DNA of 64,000 nucleotides from assembly GCA_948567375.1 (NCBI GenBank), contig OX419755.1, forward strand, positions 47,931,001 to 47,995,000, given 5' to 3'. The position numbers were made by a program, and so were the translations under genes. The notes under the pieces were generated by a model. The model worked only from the letters and a program-made list of their open reading frames with translations, was not told the origin of the DNA and did no database searches. This DNA comes from Lunularia cruciata. Lineage: Eukaryota; Streptophyta; Marchantiopsida; Lunulariales; Lunulariaceae. This document shows positions 34,850 through 47,899 of this stretch, piece after piece; positions within the stretch are counted from its first letter, which is position 1, and the number at the start of each line of letters is the position of its first letter.

Positions 34850-36373
34850 GATGAATTTGGCAATTTGATTGTGGAGCAATGTGCAATTGCTGGTTTGTGG
34901 TATCGTGGTGGTGGGTATGCTCTTTGTGGTTTGTGTTTTGCATTGCTCTTCAAAGAACTACTCAAATGTCAAATCTTTTCATCCCTGTGGACGTCCGGTC
35001 CATATTCAAATCTCAAAATCCCTAACTTAAAAAATTAATTAGAATCTTAAATGATATTTAGGGGGCACTTAAGGAACACCTGTAACAATAAAAGACTACA
35101 GGGCATAGTTTTAATTTTCCCGTAAAATAAGGCTAAGGGGGAGTGCCCGTATAAACTTTTGGTCCCTTCCATTCTGTACCAGTTTGTTTTACCAGTACCA
35201 TTCCTTTTATGTGTCTCGAAATAGTAAATCTGAAACCGCCTATTGTCTTTTTTTTCTCCACTTTCCTACTTGCGTCGACCATCGTGTCGAGGGTGGTGGA
35301 AATAAGATCGATTATACTGTGTTTCACGTTGTGCGTTGATGATGATGAGCTCGAGGGAACTTTCCCTCCTGACAGTAGAGATTTTCAGAACGAGCAGATG
35401 ACGAGCCTTAGGAAACCTTCATTAAAGATCTACTGTTCTATTTGACAAGTTATCTCAGGTTCATCGAATTAAAATTCTACGGAACTCATACAGTTAATGC
35501 ACTGGTAGCATTTGTACCGAGCATGTGAATTGTATTGTTCAGTAGCTGATGAGTTTAAGCAGATGAATGATTTTCTCAAAGTGTCATTTCAAACCAATCC
35601 TTGCATCTGCATCTCATAGTATGGATTACAGAACTTGGATGAGATCAAACAAAGTAAGGGATATTCTCATGTCTTCCAGTCACAAACCATCACAATCTTT
35701 GTACATTTGTGACCATTTTCTCGTGATAACAAACTGGGGCCAGTGGTTAAGCCAATGGTCTATTTCCTGAGAACTTCAACCAGTTCGAGTTGAATCAACA
35801 TAGAATAAATAAGCATACTTTTAGTCCATACTTTGACCGCAATGCCTCTTCTAGGTCCAATACTATGGAAGACTCAAGACGCATCTCTTAAAGGACACAG
35901 AGTCTATCAATGTTACAAAATATTTCTCATAATTACATGGCTTCACGCATTTCATCAGAAATATAACTATCTAAACATTTAACCATGTTGTCCAACATGG
36001 CTCTTCGATGTCTTCGATTTCTAGCTCCCTCAAAGAAGAGCATGATATATCATGTCTATCAAGATTACTTGTATGGAGACTGGTGACGTTCTGAAAGTTG
36101 GCAATTTTTTAGTAGGGATTAACTCCAGACTAAAGTGAAACTCCAAACTATTTCTACGCAGCAGCATTTCTAGATATCTCTAATACATCCTTTCAAGAGG
36201 ACTCAAATCTTGAATTGTTTGGTATATCGTTCATAAGTGGCATCCTTTGATGCATAAGGCAATGAGGATCAACTTTGTAAAGGAGGAAATAACCAAAAGA
36301 TTCGTGTTATCCACGACACAATCCAAGAATCACTAATTTGATCACATGAAAAGCTTGGTCCGATTTCTCACCT
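34850..36373. other. Region between Harbinger remnant and host gene; possible 3' exons
   Basis: Composition changes near 35100 from transposon-like to the richer host-gene type. Two minus-strand stretches look like exons. 36090-35984 begins after an AG and reads NVTSLHTSNLDRHDISCSS, then LRELEIEDIEEP. A second begins after CTGTCAG at about 35386. In phase, they could extend the coiled-coil gene if its last exon (36436-36374) were skipped. Not proven; this may simply be 3' flank. Confidence 0.3.
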
Positions 36374-39300
36374 TTATTGAGGTTTGGTGCTCATTTTGGC
36401 ATGCTTAGCCTCAACTGCCATCAACTCCCACTCAACCTGTGAATTTAGGTATGGGTTCACAATCAAGGAGGCGTCAGCCGTACAGTATACATGGACTTTG
36501 ATAGAGTACCAAGAAACGAGCAATGTTTACTTGAGCACCCGACGGTGCAGGAGCACATGGTCATGACAGTGTCTCATAACCAATGCTGAAAGCTTGAGTA
36601 CAGAATGAGATTTCAGGTCCAGATCTTGGAAGACATGATAATGTCGTATAAGAATAACGGTCCAGTAGATTTATAATATCGCATTTGACAATCCTTACCG
36701 ATTCCTTTTTCTTCATAAGTGCTCCATTTACTGCAAGTTGGGTTTCTAATCGGCTTTTTGCTTCTTCCATTTCAGCAACGAATATGCTAATCTCCTGATC
36801 TTTCTTAGAAACGCATTGCTTCAGAACCTGTATCAAATCGCTTCTTTATCGAGTGACCAAGTGATAGTGATAGTGATAAAGTCTTCTTTGTGCGTCAGTT
36901 TGAATGCATATGAGGATTTGGGTGTCACCTTTGCTTCTCTGATTGCTGCTCCAAGCTCAGTATTATTCGCTGCAATCTGTGGCACAAGTGGACGACAACA
37001 AAACCAAAGTGACCATCCTCCTTCTATCAAAGATATTCGACACTATTAGAGTACCTTCTTTAGTCTGACAATGATTGGAAGATATTGCCAGGTTTGTAAC
37101 AAGATCCTTCAAGAAGTATGCAATATTAATATGCAGGCATGACGAAACGACTTAAGAATATAATTTTTTTCATGAACATCTTGTTCAGTAATCTATACAG
37201 AAAAGTGACTGGTTCCCATTGATTTTCCTTTCTTTACTCTCACTAGGACTAGTGGTCTCCTCCAGCAAGTTTATGAAGTAGGGCCTTACCTTTTCGCAGT
37301 GAACATATCCACATACCACCACATGCTGAAGTCATGTTCTTTCCGGCAGAAGGCATCTTTCAAGAACAGGAGAGACTTTCATTACTTATTCATAAAGAGC
37401 ATGTATTGTACTTTGCTTATTTCTCTTACTTGCTCATTGGTCTTTTGGAGACTAAGAATCAAACTTTTTGATTCGACTTCTGCTTGGTGGCGATGACGAC
37501 ATTCATTTTCTAATTGCAATTGATACTTCAGTTTCTCAGACTCGAGAAGCCTGCACCTGAATTAACATGTTGGAGTAGCTTGCTCAGAATACTGTGATCA
37601 CGTGAATGTCCTGTGTACTCGAATCAAATACTTGAAACAATGTTCGACCTTAAGCCGAAGAGCGCTTCAAGTATTTAATTCGAATGCTACACGACAAGGT
37701 TCAAAATTAATATTCGCATTGTACGACAACCTAGCAACTACAAAGAGCTAAAAACCAGAAATAAATTACTGAAAACGAAGATCAAATCAACTGGAAATCT
37801 CGTTATTGTGCATTTGATGAAGAAACCCACAGCAAAACCGCCTGCGCAAAATAGTGTGTTCACCAGATGCAATAACCGCGCAGAAGGGTGCGCGTTTCAT
37901 TACGGACAAAATTAAACAAGAGAGAGGTGAATGACTTACTTCTCAGAAGCTTCTTGCAAACTTGTCTCAAGCCAATCTTTACTTAAGAGAACTTGAGCCA
38001 ATTTATCGTTTGCGGCTTTCAATTTCTCCTTCCACTCCTGAACATGGCTTCCTTGCTCTCTTTCTAGTTGTTGCAGTTTCAATTCACACTCTTCAGCCTA
38101 TTGAATATGCGAAAGGGTAAAATGTGGAAGACATTGAATAAGCTTTGGGTAATGACAGTTCTAGTTCAAAGATTGAATAAAGTACAGATGTAATTCTAAG
38201 TACAATACAAGCCAGTTGTATGTACATCCAGCGGCAGCTTAATTAGGAGATGAACTTTCCTTCGTAATATGAAGGAACGCCCGGTTCCATTTCCTTACCA
38301 GTCAGAGTGGGGGTCTAATTCTCTTACCCTGCATAGACTACTCAAAACAACCTCTTGCACCTCAACAGATGCTTCTTGGAGCCATTGCACCCTGCTGGAG
38401 TCGACCTGGTGGACAAAGCGTAAGGGGTCGAATCAGTTTATGAACTTTAACGGAGCACATGTGCAACTGCTCCGACATATTACAGTAGTTCAGAGAAAGG
38501 GCATGATGATGGCAAGGAACGGAGAACAAGTTCGCAGAAATCACTATACTTCTCTCTGGAGCTCCTTCAGCCTTTGTTCTGCTGTGTTTAGCGCCGACTC
38601 GCTTTCTTTCAACTAGATTAACCACAGCGAGAGAGTCATACTCATGTAGGAGGACTCAGCACTCAAATAAACAAACCAATGTAGATAGACTAAGCAGCGC
38701 TATTAGGCCATAACCATCTGTTTTGGTCTACATCGAGACCTTGTTGATGCTCTTTGATGAAAGTTAGGTTAGAAATTGATGCAATCTTTTGAGATACGGT
38801 CAATAGACGCCTTCGCGTTTGTGATAGATTTAGTCAGCTGAGTACTTGATCATAAACACTAGACTTTTAGGCATTATTGGAGCTTCAAGGGATACTTCGG
38901 CTTTAAGGGCTCAGTAAGTCGCTTAATTAGAATCACGAAGGTAAAGAATAACTCTAATATCTATTCTGGCGTTACTTGAGCAAGAAGAAAGTAGATACGC
39001 AGGCTTTGAAGATATGCTCTAAATGCTTGAGTTGATAGATCAAATCACTTGGCAACGCCCCGAACGAGGTTACTCCTTGCAGAAAGTGGCTAATATGTGA
39101 AAACCTTCATTAGAAAGATCATGTTGTCGGCCGTAACTTTCGCTAGCACCTGTAAAACAATGGACCGACCTAGAAGTAAGGGACGACATCGCTTCCTCAA
39201 AGTACAGAGCAGAAGTTGGGGTGTACACTCTTCGCAGAAATATCGAACAAAAAGTTTAGTGAGCTCCGTTTGATCAAATGGACGCCGTAATAGGATGCAC

Positions 39301-42300
39301 TACAAGCCATAATAGGCCACGACAGGCTTGAAAAGTGTATGAGTAATCAGTTTCCAAGCTAATCCACGCGTTCAAAACCTGCGGTGAGAGCATTGAAAAT
39401 AGTTTCCAGATGCTCCATCAACGTTATAACTGGAATAGTGTCCAGTGTGAGATACTTCATAGGATTTTAAAGGCAAGATGAGCTAAGTTAAACACTTCAC
39501 CTCTTTGTAACGCTCCACATTAGCCACTGTTCGACTTGCATCTTCTAAGTTCATTTCCTGAGCATGCTTTTCCTTCATGACTACCATATGCAATTTCTTC
39601 AACTTCTCGTTTTCTGCTCTGCATCTCCAAGATGATCCAAAGTTGAATGTGATGTCACCACGTCGAGAACACCCTTATGAGGGAGAGATCACATGATGAA
39701 GATCGCATATCATGCTCACACGATGAAGCATCAAGTTAGCACCTTGCTACTTAAATTAATTTGGTTTCTTTGTAGAGATGTAGATCCCTTAGAACTCTTT
39801 ACCGACAAAAAAGGAAGATAACAAACCTCAGGTTTTCCTCTCTTTGGGTTAGTTCCAGAAGCTCCTTTCCGCAATCTTTTGTCCGCTTGTCAGCAGCTGT
39901 GGATTGATCTTGCTTCACGTTGACACGAAGGGAAAATAAGGACCTGTAATCACGAAGTGTAATATGCTCGATTCGAACAACCATATGTCGACGAGAGACT
40001 TGCTCCGAGCCCTACCTCTTGTTGGATTTTCCTCCCTTTAGCGGCGAGATCACCGGCCGCTCTAGCAGTTTCGAGCGCCTTCAGCAGGGATGCACAATGT
40101 TCCTCCTCCTTGTGTAGCCGGTTTACCATCTCCTGCTCTAAATGGAATTAGTCCTAGATTGTACTTATCCAAGTAACGTTCATATACATTTCTCAACAGC
40201 TGGGTTGAACGGGACTAGCATGATCTCCACTTCCTTTTGCCTACTTGTGACCTGAGCATTTGTTCTGATTGAAGTTCTATGTGGTTAAAATTTTATGGCA
40301 TCATAAAAGAAGAAAAAGGAAGTTGGTGCTGTAACATTGTCATGGATCTTACAAGTGTACAGCAATGGTATTCCACTCGCCAAGTTGGAACCATATTCAA
40401 TCTTGACTTTGTCTAACCCAAGTGACTTGAGGTGTACTTTTCACAAATGTAGGGATCAGGTTTGGCAGACGGAAAGTCCTCGTGGTTTGTCCTATGATTA
40501 TCAGGTGTCTGGGCCTTGGTTACAACCAGCAGATTTGAGTTGTGCAACTTGAGCTTAGACTATGGTAATCTAATCTCCTGAACGGATTTCGGGTGTTACC
40601 TCCAAGTCAGAGTTACAGGTCTCGTATTCTTGTCGTACCCTGGCTGTGGCTTCTTCGACGTCTTTCTAGTAACACATGGTTGGCAAAGTTCAGCACAAGT
40701 ACTATGAAGTGTGAAGCATACAACCCATGCTTCACAAATTTCTTTACCTGCGAATCTTGAAGTAGTGCAATGGAATTCACCTGTGAATGCAAACGTTGCT
40801 AATAAAAGAGGAAATCCAAATGGACAATACAAATTCGCAAGAGTCAGTACGAGCTCCACAAAGACCGCTGTCATGGGTTCGAACAAAAGAATGTGTGATC
40901 CAGTGAAGAAAATGTCTCGATGAAGCAGAGGTTGAGTATGAATTGTGTAGGAATAAGGAAATTGGAATTGGAATTTAAGGAAATTGGCCATCCGCGAATG
41001 TAATGAAGGGAATGTTGAGATGAAACGAATGTTTATCGGTATGAACAAGAATGAAAGCATAAGGGACGCTGACAACCATCAACAGCAACAAAGAGCAAAC
41101 TTACGATGACAGAACAAAGAAAATGACAACATGAACATAAGAAGGTGTAGGAGACCAGGGAATCGGCCAATCCGCGCACATGCGGACGTGGACGGCCAAT
41201 CGGCCAATCCGCACGGTGCCTGCAGGATGGACTAGTCTGTCGTTGGCAGCAGATTTGCATCAACAACAACAGAGTGGTGGGCATCAAGGCACCACCGCTG
41301 CCCCCGTTGACTTCTTCACCAATACAACTCAAAATACATCAGAATAGGCCTTCTGTCATTGGCTTCGGAGGGAATTATTTGAATGACATATATCTGGCAG
41401 AAAATGTTGCAAATGTGCTAACCTCGGATGCTCTGAGCCTCTTCTGCAAGCTATGATGTTCATTCAGTAAATCTGATGTCTGCATGAGGGATTCCAAGAG
41501 ATCGGCTATTGTCAACCCAGGGTAAGTACTGCATGGACAAGGTTAAACTGCATCATTCATTGTTTACATACTTATGGATTTGCAGTGGACCAATACCAAG
41601 ATGTATTGCGCCGATATTCGGTTTCAGTTCTTACATATATCCCCATGGTGGATAGCTGATTTACAACCCGCCCCAATCTGTTCAAAGCTTTCTTCACGGC
41701 AACCTTGGCAACCCCTTTGTTGAACTCGTTTGTCTGTGTTGCCAATGACATAACGCAGTAAGGAATTACAGATTAAGAGGAAACGTGAAACTTAAAGTAG
41801 AAAACGTGAAACTTAAAAAGCTTTCACCATCTGCATCTGGGTTGAGCAATATGGAAATGGCTAAACAAGTGTCCAGAGCTACAAATTACATAAATATACC
41901 TTCGGAAAAGGAGGTCCGGGGATGACCGTTTTCTCATCTTGTAAACAGCTGATTGCATCCTTTACGTTGGCAGCCATCTTCTCTATCACCTACTCGAAGG
42001 TTCATCTTTAGTTCGTACGTACCACCCGTATCAATGACATTAGGATCTCAATACAGCGGATATACTGAAAATCAGACTCAAGCCCTAGCGCTACATTGCC
42101 TGCGTTAAAAAGTACTCGTCCCTGCATAAACTCTAATGACGGTCGAACATAAAGATCTTAAGGAGCAGAATGGCGAGATCCTTTTTCCCCATCTTTCAGT
42201 CTATTGAGATTGCTGACATGTTGCTGAACGCTTGAGGGTTGTCGAGGATTCATTCTTTCGACATAACAGTGCGATTGACAGGGCTCTCTGTCGACATAGT

Positions 42301-42969
42301 CCGAAATTAATCCTAGACGCTTCATTGAATGGTGACCAGGGTTGTGTGAGGAAGTAAGAAAAGAAGATCGACTCAGGGTCTGTTAAGGGCACCTGTGACC
42401 GGATCTGAAATTTTACTGTCTTGGTGCGTTCACTTCCTATAACGATAGCATACAAATGGGGACTCCTGGACATCCTACAGCTTTCTTCATGTTTCATCGG
42501 TGCTGTGCTATTGTAGTCACTCGAAGTGAAGATCAATTGATGGAAGTGATTCTGCTCTATGCAGGGTTATATCCTGTGCCTCCGCTATAAATGTCGGAAG
42601 ATCCTCTGCTCTGGTCTCGCAAGGCTTTGCAACGGTGCCTAGCTAGTACGGTTTTCTCGGAGTTTCTCAATATAAACCAACTTTGTTAACAACCCCAATG
42701 CATGTCGTGGGCTGAAAGCGAACGACCTTGCCGCGAGAAAATCCGAAAGAAAGAGTCAAGAAACAGAACACAATGACACTCTCCACCTCGGGTTTATCTT
42801 CCTATCTATCTTCACTTGCAATGGCAGAAATTATAATCAAGAATACGATACACACATCATCCACCTTCCTCCACTTGTCATTGGACGTTGTTGTGGGCTC
42901 ATTGCTACCAAAGTAAACCCCTCCTCCTGCTCGTGCTCCTGCTCGCCCGTTGCGCTTCGCGTTCGCCAT
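36374..42969 (-). CDS. Multi-exon coiled-coil protein, function unknown
   Basis: Fifteen minus-strand exons join with GT-AG borders and matching phases: 42969-42865, 41989-41900, 41733-41635, 41479-41423, 40665-40600, 40135-40016, 39912-39827, 39618-39501, 38612-38550, 38405-38328, 38097-37940, 37550-37430, 36976-36929, 36827-36699, 36436-36374. Eleven of fourteen introns or more are phase 0. The product is 466 residues. It starts MANAKRNGRAG (ATG at 42969; the in-frame sequence upstream has no ATG close by) with a basic, Gly-rich head (1-35) and a helical region with PGPPFPK (about 56-62). Nearly continuous coiled coil follows from about residue 100 (e.g. EEATARVRQEYETC, ELLELTQREENLRAENEKLK, KLLESEKLKYQLQLEN). 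No catalytic motif, membrane segment or signal is seen. I could not assign it to ZYP1, kinesins or other known coiled-coil families. Head to head with PET117. Confidence 0.72.
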
Positions 42970-43292
42970 CTCAATCTCACTCTCTCCCCAGCCAGACAAG
43001 AAGAGGGAGTTTGACGACGAGCAAGCAAGCAGATTGGCAGAAAGTAAGTCATGCGGATTTGCAGGAAGAGCTGAGCAGATAACGGGTTGGTGTGGCTGGA
43101 CTGAGCCGTTAAATTAGCTGCGAAAGAGGAAGTTTGCTACTATTTGTTAAAAAGCTCCCTTCCACATCCCCCGGGGCAAACAAACCCCCAGAACTTCCCA
43201 TGCTTGTGAATTCTTGAGACTTCCCAGGTCCGAGTTACAGTAGTGTGTGGTGGCTTGGCTTAGGGTATGAACAAGGCATACGGGCTGACGCT
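42970..43292. promoter_or_regulatory. Bidirectional promoter region
   Basis: The start codons of the coiled-coil gene (-, 42969) and PET117 (+, 43293) are 323 bp apart, facing away from each other. The interval is GC-richer than its surroundings, with CCCCGGGG-like and GGTTGGTGTGGCTGG stretches and no clear TATA box for either side. It must hold both promoters and 5' leaders; a 5' intron ending at the TTACAG at 43219-43224 cannot be excluded. Confidence 0.55.
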
Positions 43293-43511
43293 ATGGCCAG
43301 AAGGACGAGGACAATTGCTTCACTGTTCTTTGCGGTGGTAACTGTTGGGACTGGGGCAGGCATTGCCGCAATACATCGCGAGCAGAAGTTGGAGCGCCAG
43401 GCTTTGCACGCAGGAGTAATCAGGGATCAACGCGTGCTTGCTCTTAAAGAGCAGCAGCTTCGAGGCTCTCTTAGTCTTGACAACAAGGAAGAACAGCATA
43501 GCACAACTTGA
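43293..43511 (+). CDS. PET117: PET117-like cytochrome c oxidase assembly factor
   Basis: A single-exon frame of 72 codons. After MARRTRT, residues 8-26 form one hydrophobic, Gly/Ala/Val-rich helix (ASLFFAVVTVGTGAGIAA). IHREQKLERQALHAGVIRD (27-45) follows, then a short basic/Gln tail. This is the whole PET117 pattern: a basic start, one inner-membrane helix, then H-x-x-Q-x-x-E-R-x-x-L-x-x-G-V-I-R-D. Yeast and human proteins are a little longer (about 80-107 residues) and the difference lies in the tail. PET117 acts in mitochondria in maturation of the Cox1 haem A centre together with COX15. The ATG at 43293 has a good GCTATGGC context; the frame extends upstream without a nearby ATG. Identity is strong on motifs, not tested by search. 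Confidence 0.85.
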   Translation: MARRTRTIASLFFAVVTVGTGAGIAAIHREQKLERQALHAGVIRDQRVLALKEQQLRGSLSLDNKEEQHSTT

Positions 43512-45277
43512 GCACAGACAACATCGGCCAATGTTCGGCGTATGTAACTTTTGACCGGTCTAGTGAGCTTGATTTGTTGTGACACTTTTGAAGCTGAAGG
43601 CAGGCAGGATTTAAGTGTCTTTGGTCTTTCTCAGTATTTGGTGCCTGCGTGTTCCAAATAAACTTCGAAATCTACATATTATTCGAAGGCAGGCTGGCAC
43701 AATCAGAGCAGATACATACGTTGTCAAAGTATTCACATCCTTTGCGGTTTGCTGCCTACGATTTGTTCAATTGTGGCAAAATTCACTCTCAGCAGCAGAA
43801 AGAAATTGTGAACCGGGTACGTCTTCGGTTATTCCTCTTGTTATTAGGCCTTCTTGATTTATAAAGTGGTGCTTATTTGCCGTCAGAGAAGCAAATTCAT
43901 GTGAATCTGTACGAAGCAGCAGATGACTAATCCGAGAATCGGTCCCTTGGGTTTGAAGATCACGTCATGTCTCGGCCTCTTATTTTGGTCCGCTGCATTG
44001 AATCACACAGAGAGAGTTCACTTTGTTCTCCCTTGAACAAAATGAATTTCATTTCTTATCTCACCTGCTCAAATCTCTCTCTGAGACACACGCACCAGGT
44101 CAAAGAAAGTAGGTTTGCACCATGGCAAGGATCGAACAAAGGGGCACTAGTATCTGAATCAAAGTGCATCCCATCGTCGTGAAGCCATGCGTTCTGCTCC
44201 ATGCATGGCCAATCAATCACCTCGCCCTGTCAGTTCTTGTAGAGCGGAATCCCTCTCTTTCTTCACATTTGATGAATAATGAGCTCCAGCAGGAATTTCC
44301 AGATATTGTGACCATGGAGAACACTAACTTAGCTTGTGCAAGTGCTTTGAGTTCATTCCGTTGACACGGAAGTCGGTCTTTGCAATTGTCGTGTCAAATG
44401 GGCATCAAGTTCAAGTTCAAGTATCTGCACACTCCAACCAGATTGCTGAAGTAAGTCCGGGCAGACCGGAACAACAGATGGTATTTATCCACGTCCCCGG
44501 TGATGAGAGTTCGAGAAATCTTTGTGATTCGGGAAGTCGCTCAGTGCCATCTCCTCCGACTTCTCAATCATGTTCACAGATTCAACCACACGATTACTCT
44601 GGGATATGAAACAATGGGAAGTGACAATAAAGTCGTTCTAGAAATGGCAACTCCATCGACTTGATCCGCAAACCATCCGGATATTACTCGCCACTGGGGA
44701 AAGTGGAGTATCAAATCCTCAGGTTGTTACTTCACATATTGCCGTTGCAAACCGGTGCATTTATTCATAACATACTGTATAGGAGATGACCAATGGGTTT
44801 GATCGAAGACCTTGATAGTTATCCCCATGTTTGTGTAGACTTTAGTTGGTTGGGACTGCGTCACAACCTACTTCAATCCAAGCCTCCCCTTTCCGTTAGC
44901 TTCATTCTGCTGAATGGAATTGGGAAGGTTTTCTTCTTTCAAGTTGTGCAGTTAAGGGTTAATTATTCGTTGTAATAGTTCACTTCTCATTCCCTAGCTT
45001 TCTACTCGTCGTGACTTTATTTCCAGATATTTTCATTGTTATCAACAAAAGCTTCCTGATATTTAGAGATATTCATTCATAGTTGTCCATATACGGTGCA
45101 TAAAAGGCATGGAAATCGGTTGTTCTTGTGTATGTGAAGTCGCACAATTTCACACTACCGGACTTGTATGATACATGAACCACAACCTCTTCAAGTTAAT
45201 AGTTTCTCGTGTCTTATACTTACTGTTAATTAACAGATTGTTATACAATTATATTGGATACAAACTTGTGGCCTATA
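43512..45277. other. PET117 downstream region, no gene recognised
   Basis: Contains the 3' end of PET117 and about 1.7 kb of mixed composition. Short plus-strand frames (60-90 codons) show no family. No transposon domain found. Confidence 0.4.
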
Positions 45278-45620
45278 AAACTGGTCAGTATAGAAAAACA
45301 CAAAACGATGTAAGAGATATTTTGGTGCTAACTCTAATTCTTCCTACATCCTAAACACTTTCTTTAATCTTGGCTAATATAAATAAAAAAGATATATCTT
45401 TTTATCGCTTGTCTCATTCCATGTGTTGCCTATCGCACTAGATACGCCCACAAAACTGGCGCTTATAGAAAAATTTGATGTAAGAGATATTTTGCTGCTA
45501 ACTCTAATTCTCCTACATCCTAAATACTTTCTTTGATCTTGGCTAATATAAATAAAAAGATATATCTCTCTCGCTTGTCTCATCTCCATGTGTTGCCTAT
45601 CGCACTAATACGCTGTATAA
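45278..45620 (+). repeat. 170-bp tandem duplication
   Basis: AAAACTGG ... ATGTAAGAGATATTTTG.TGCTAAC starts at 45278 (ATG at 45308) and again at 45451 (ATG at 45478), a period of about 170 bp. Both units contain CTTGGCTAATATAAATAAAA, ATATATCT and CATGTGTTGCCTATCGCACTA. Differences are few, so the duplication is fairly recent. Confidence 0.85.
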
Positions 45621-47890
45621 TAGTTTACTAGGTCCGTGCACTCGTTGCTCATTAGATGTTTCAGTCATGTCTTTACTCTGACTGGATGACTTACACTCGT
45701 TTAGTTAGATTCACTTGATCTCCTGCACTTCCCGTGTTGCTATTCATTCTGATTTGCTTATATCATACCATACATATCATTCACACTTCTAATGGAATCA
45801 TGATTCCTTGTATGTTGAACGGCTTCTATTCTCATTTCCCAATAAGTATAGATACAAGGAGTTGCAAAGACGCATAAACCCTAGTCTCTAAGTTGAAAAT
45901 GCATAAACACTTGTCTTTGAGAAAATTATTTATAAGCCCTAGTCTATAAAGGTAACAATAATGCAGTTCAAAATGTAATTATTAATCACACTGACAAGAA
46001 AAAAATTTCTTCAGAAAATTGAAAAAATCTTTTTAACGTTTTTTTAGAAAATTTAAAAATCTTTTAAATAATAGATTTTTAAGGGTAGTATTAGGTAATT
46101 TTACATGTAAAGGTGGTCCTATACTAAGTACAAGTATTCTCATAAGACAAAAAGTAGCACAATCATTTTCAATGTGGCATGAAGTAATCAATGCAACTTC
46201 TACTATGAACTTTAGAAATTTATTTCAAAGCAATTTTATCCAATTTAGGAGGAGAAGTAAAATCTACCCAACAAAGAGGAGAGAGGTAGCAGAATTACTA
46301 ATGCATTTGCTTGTAAAAAATTCTTAAATTGAATAGAACTAGTAAATTGTTCACTTTTTATTTCATCATAAAGACCTATCATTGATGTAGAAAAATCTCT
46401 CAAACAAAATAGATGCAACTCAATGAATTATCAAGTGATTTTTGATAAAATAAAAACAAAGGATTATTCATTTTGCAAAAGGTAAGAGAACTAATTACTT
46501 TTGTCAAAATACGACATCATTCAATTTGTAATATTGCGGTAAGAACCTTTTTATCCCACAAGAATACGAGTTGGATATGACTAAAAATGAAATAAAAGTA
46601 TCACAAATATAACTATATATTGTTTTGTATTTAACCTCTTGGGTGAAATCATTTCTTGAAAAGTGTAATATTACCCCAATTTTCATACTACAAAAATGTA
46701 AATGATTTCTAATCACTTTCATTGTAATTGTAGTCCAAAGGACTCCTTAAGGTGATAGATTATTCATAACAAAGATCATTCTCCTTGAAATTTCCTTATC
46801 CTCCAGTTAGCCTGGCCAAATTCATACATACTATCATCATGAAATTTCTATAATCTACCCTTTGCATCACCATTATGAACATTGCGTTGCACAAGATAGA
46901 CAAATCTCAAAATGTTTCACAAGTAGTAGGATAGAACGTGCAAACTAAATTGGCATCAAATCTCCCAAGTGTCTTATCTCTTTATCATCTATGATTGTAC
47001 CATAGTGTTCTACTCTTCCCAAAAGGCACTACATTAGAGAGGGTTAGAATGATTCATACTACTTAGTCTCACAACTCATGATACTTAACTATACCTAGGC
47101 TTGTAAAAGTCTAATATAATATTGTTCTTGGCCTATGTAGAGCACTTAGAGGTCCACCTTCTAGTTCCACATGAATAATTTCTTCACTCAATTACTTAAG
47201 CCTCTATGCCAAAATTCCTCAAAACTAAGTGACTAGTATGCAAACATTCATATAGAGAGTTGACACATACACATACACTAAACTAACAATCTTGATGGTA
47301 TAAACTTGTTTTTTGCAATGGAGATATGCACCAATTGAGCATAGTAAACATTTGGTCTAAGCTCTATATACCTTTTCTAGTTAACCATCAAAGAGATCCA
47401 GTAGCTACAAGTGGTTGGAAATCTTCTAATTACATCAAGTCCTTACAAATCTTGTCTCCAAGTAGGCATGTTTGACATGGTATTGCCACCTCAATGGATT
47501 TGTCATATCTTCTTGTGTCATATAGTGGTCCACTTGGATTTTGTATTTACACTAAGGTCTACAAACTATTTACAAGTACAAAGTGTATTTACTTCAAATA
47601 TGAGATGTAACTAAACTATAAGATGTATCTAAGTTGCTCTTTACAAAGTTTTCTGTGGCTTGGTTTGTATTTCATTGTTGGGTTCATCACTCATCTGCAA
47701 GATGATCCAGTAGTGCTTGTGACAAACTACCCAAATCTTTGCATATTTGAATGAGATCTAAAAGCTTCTTCTTGTAGCCAACGACTACTCATGTGAAGCT
47801 AGTATGTGTCTCCTAAAACTTAGAGTTAGTATGGTTGTGAGCATCCTTGTGAACATAAAGTGCACAAAGCAATGACAATCAAAAAGAACA
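45621..47890. other. Unassigned A+T-rich DNA
   Basis: No coding potential beyond short frames; poly-A/T tracts around 46000-46080. Nothing recognised. Confidence 0.4.
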
Positions 47891-47899
47891 AGGTCCAAG

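Noticed and set aside
40596-41332. Minus-strand frames of 159 and 99 codons in the coiled-coil gene
   Set aside because: Except for the exon at 40600-40665 they read through introns; composition is not helical like the neighbouring exons.
36374-42969. Assignment to the synaptonemal protein ZYP1 or a kinesin
   Set aside because: Only general coiled-coil character is shared; no motor motifs and no specific ZYP1 landmark.
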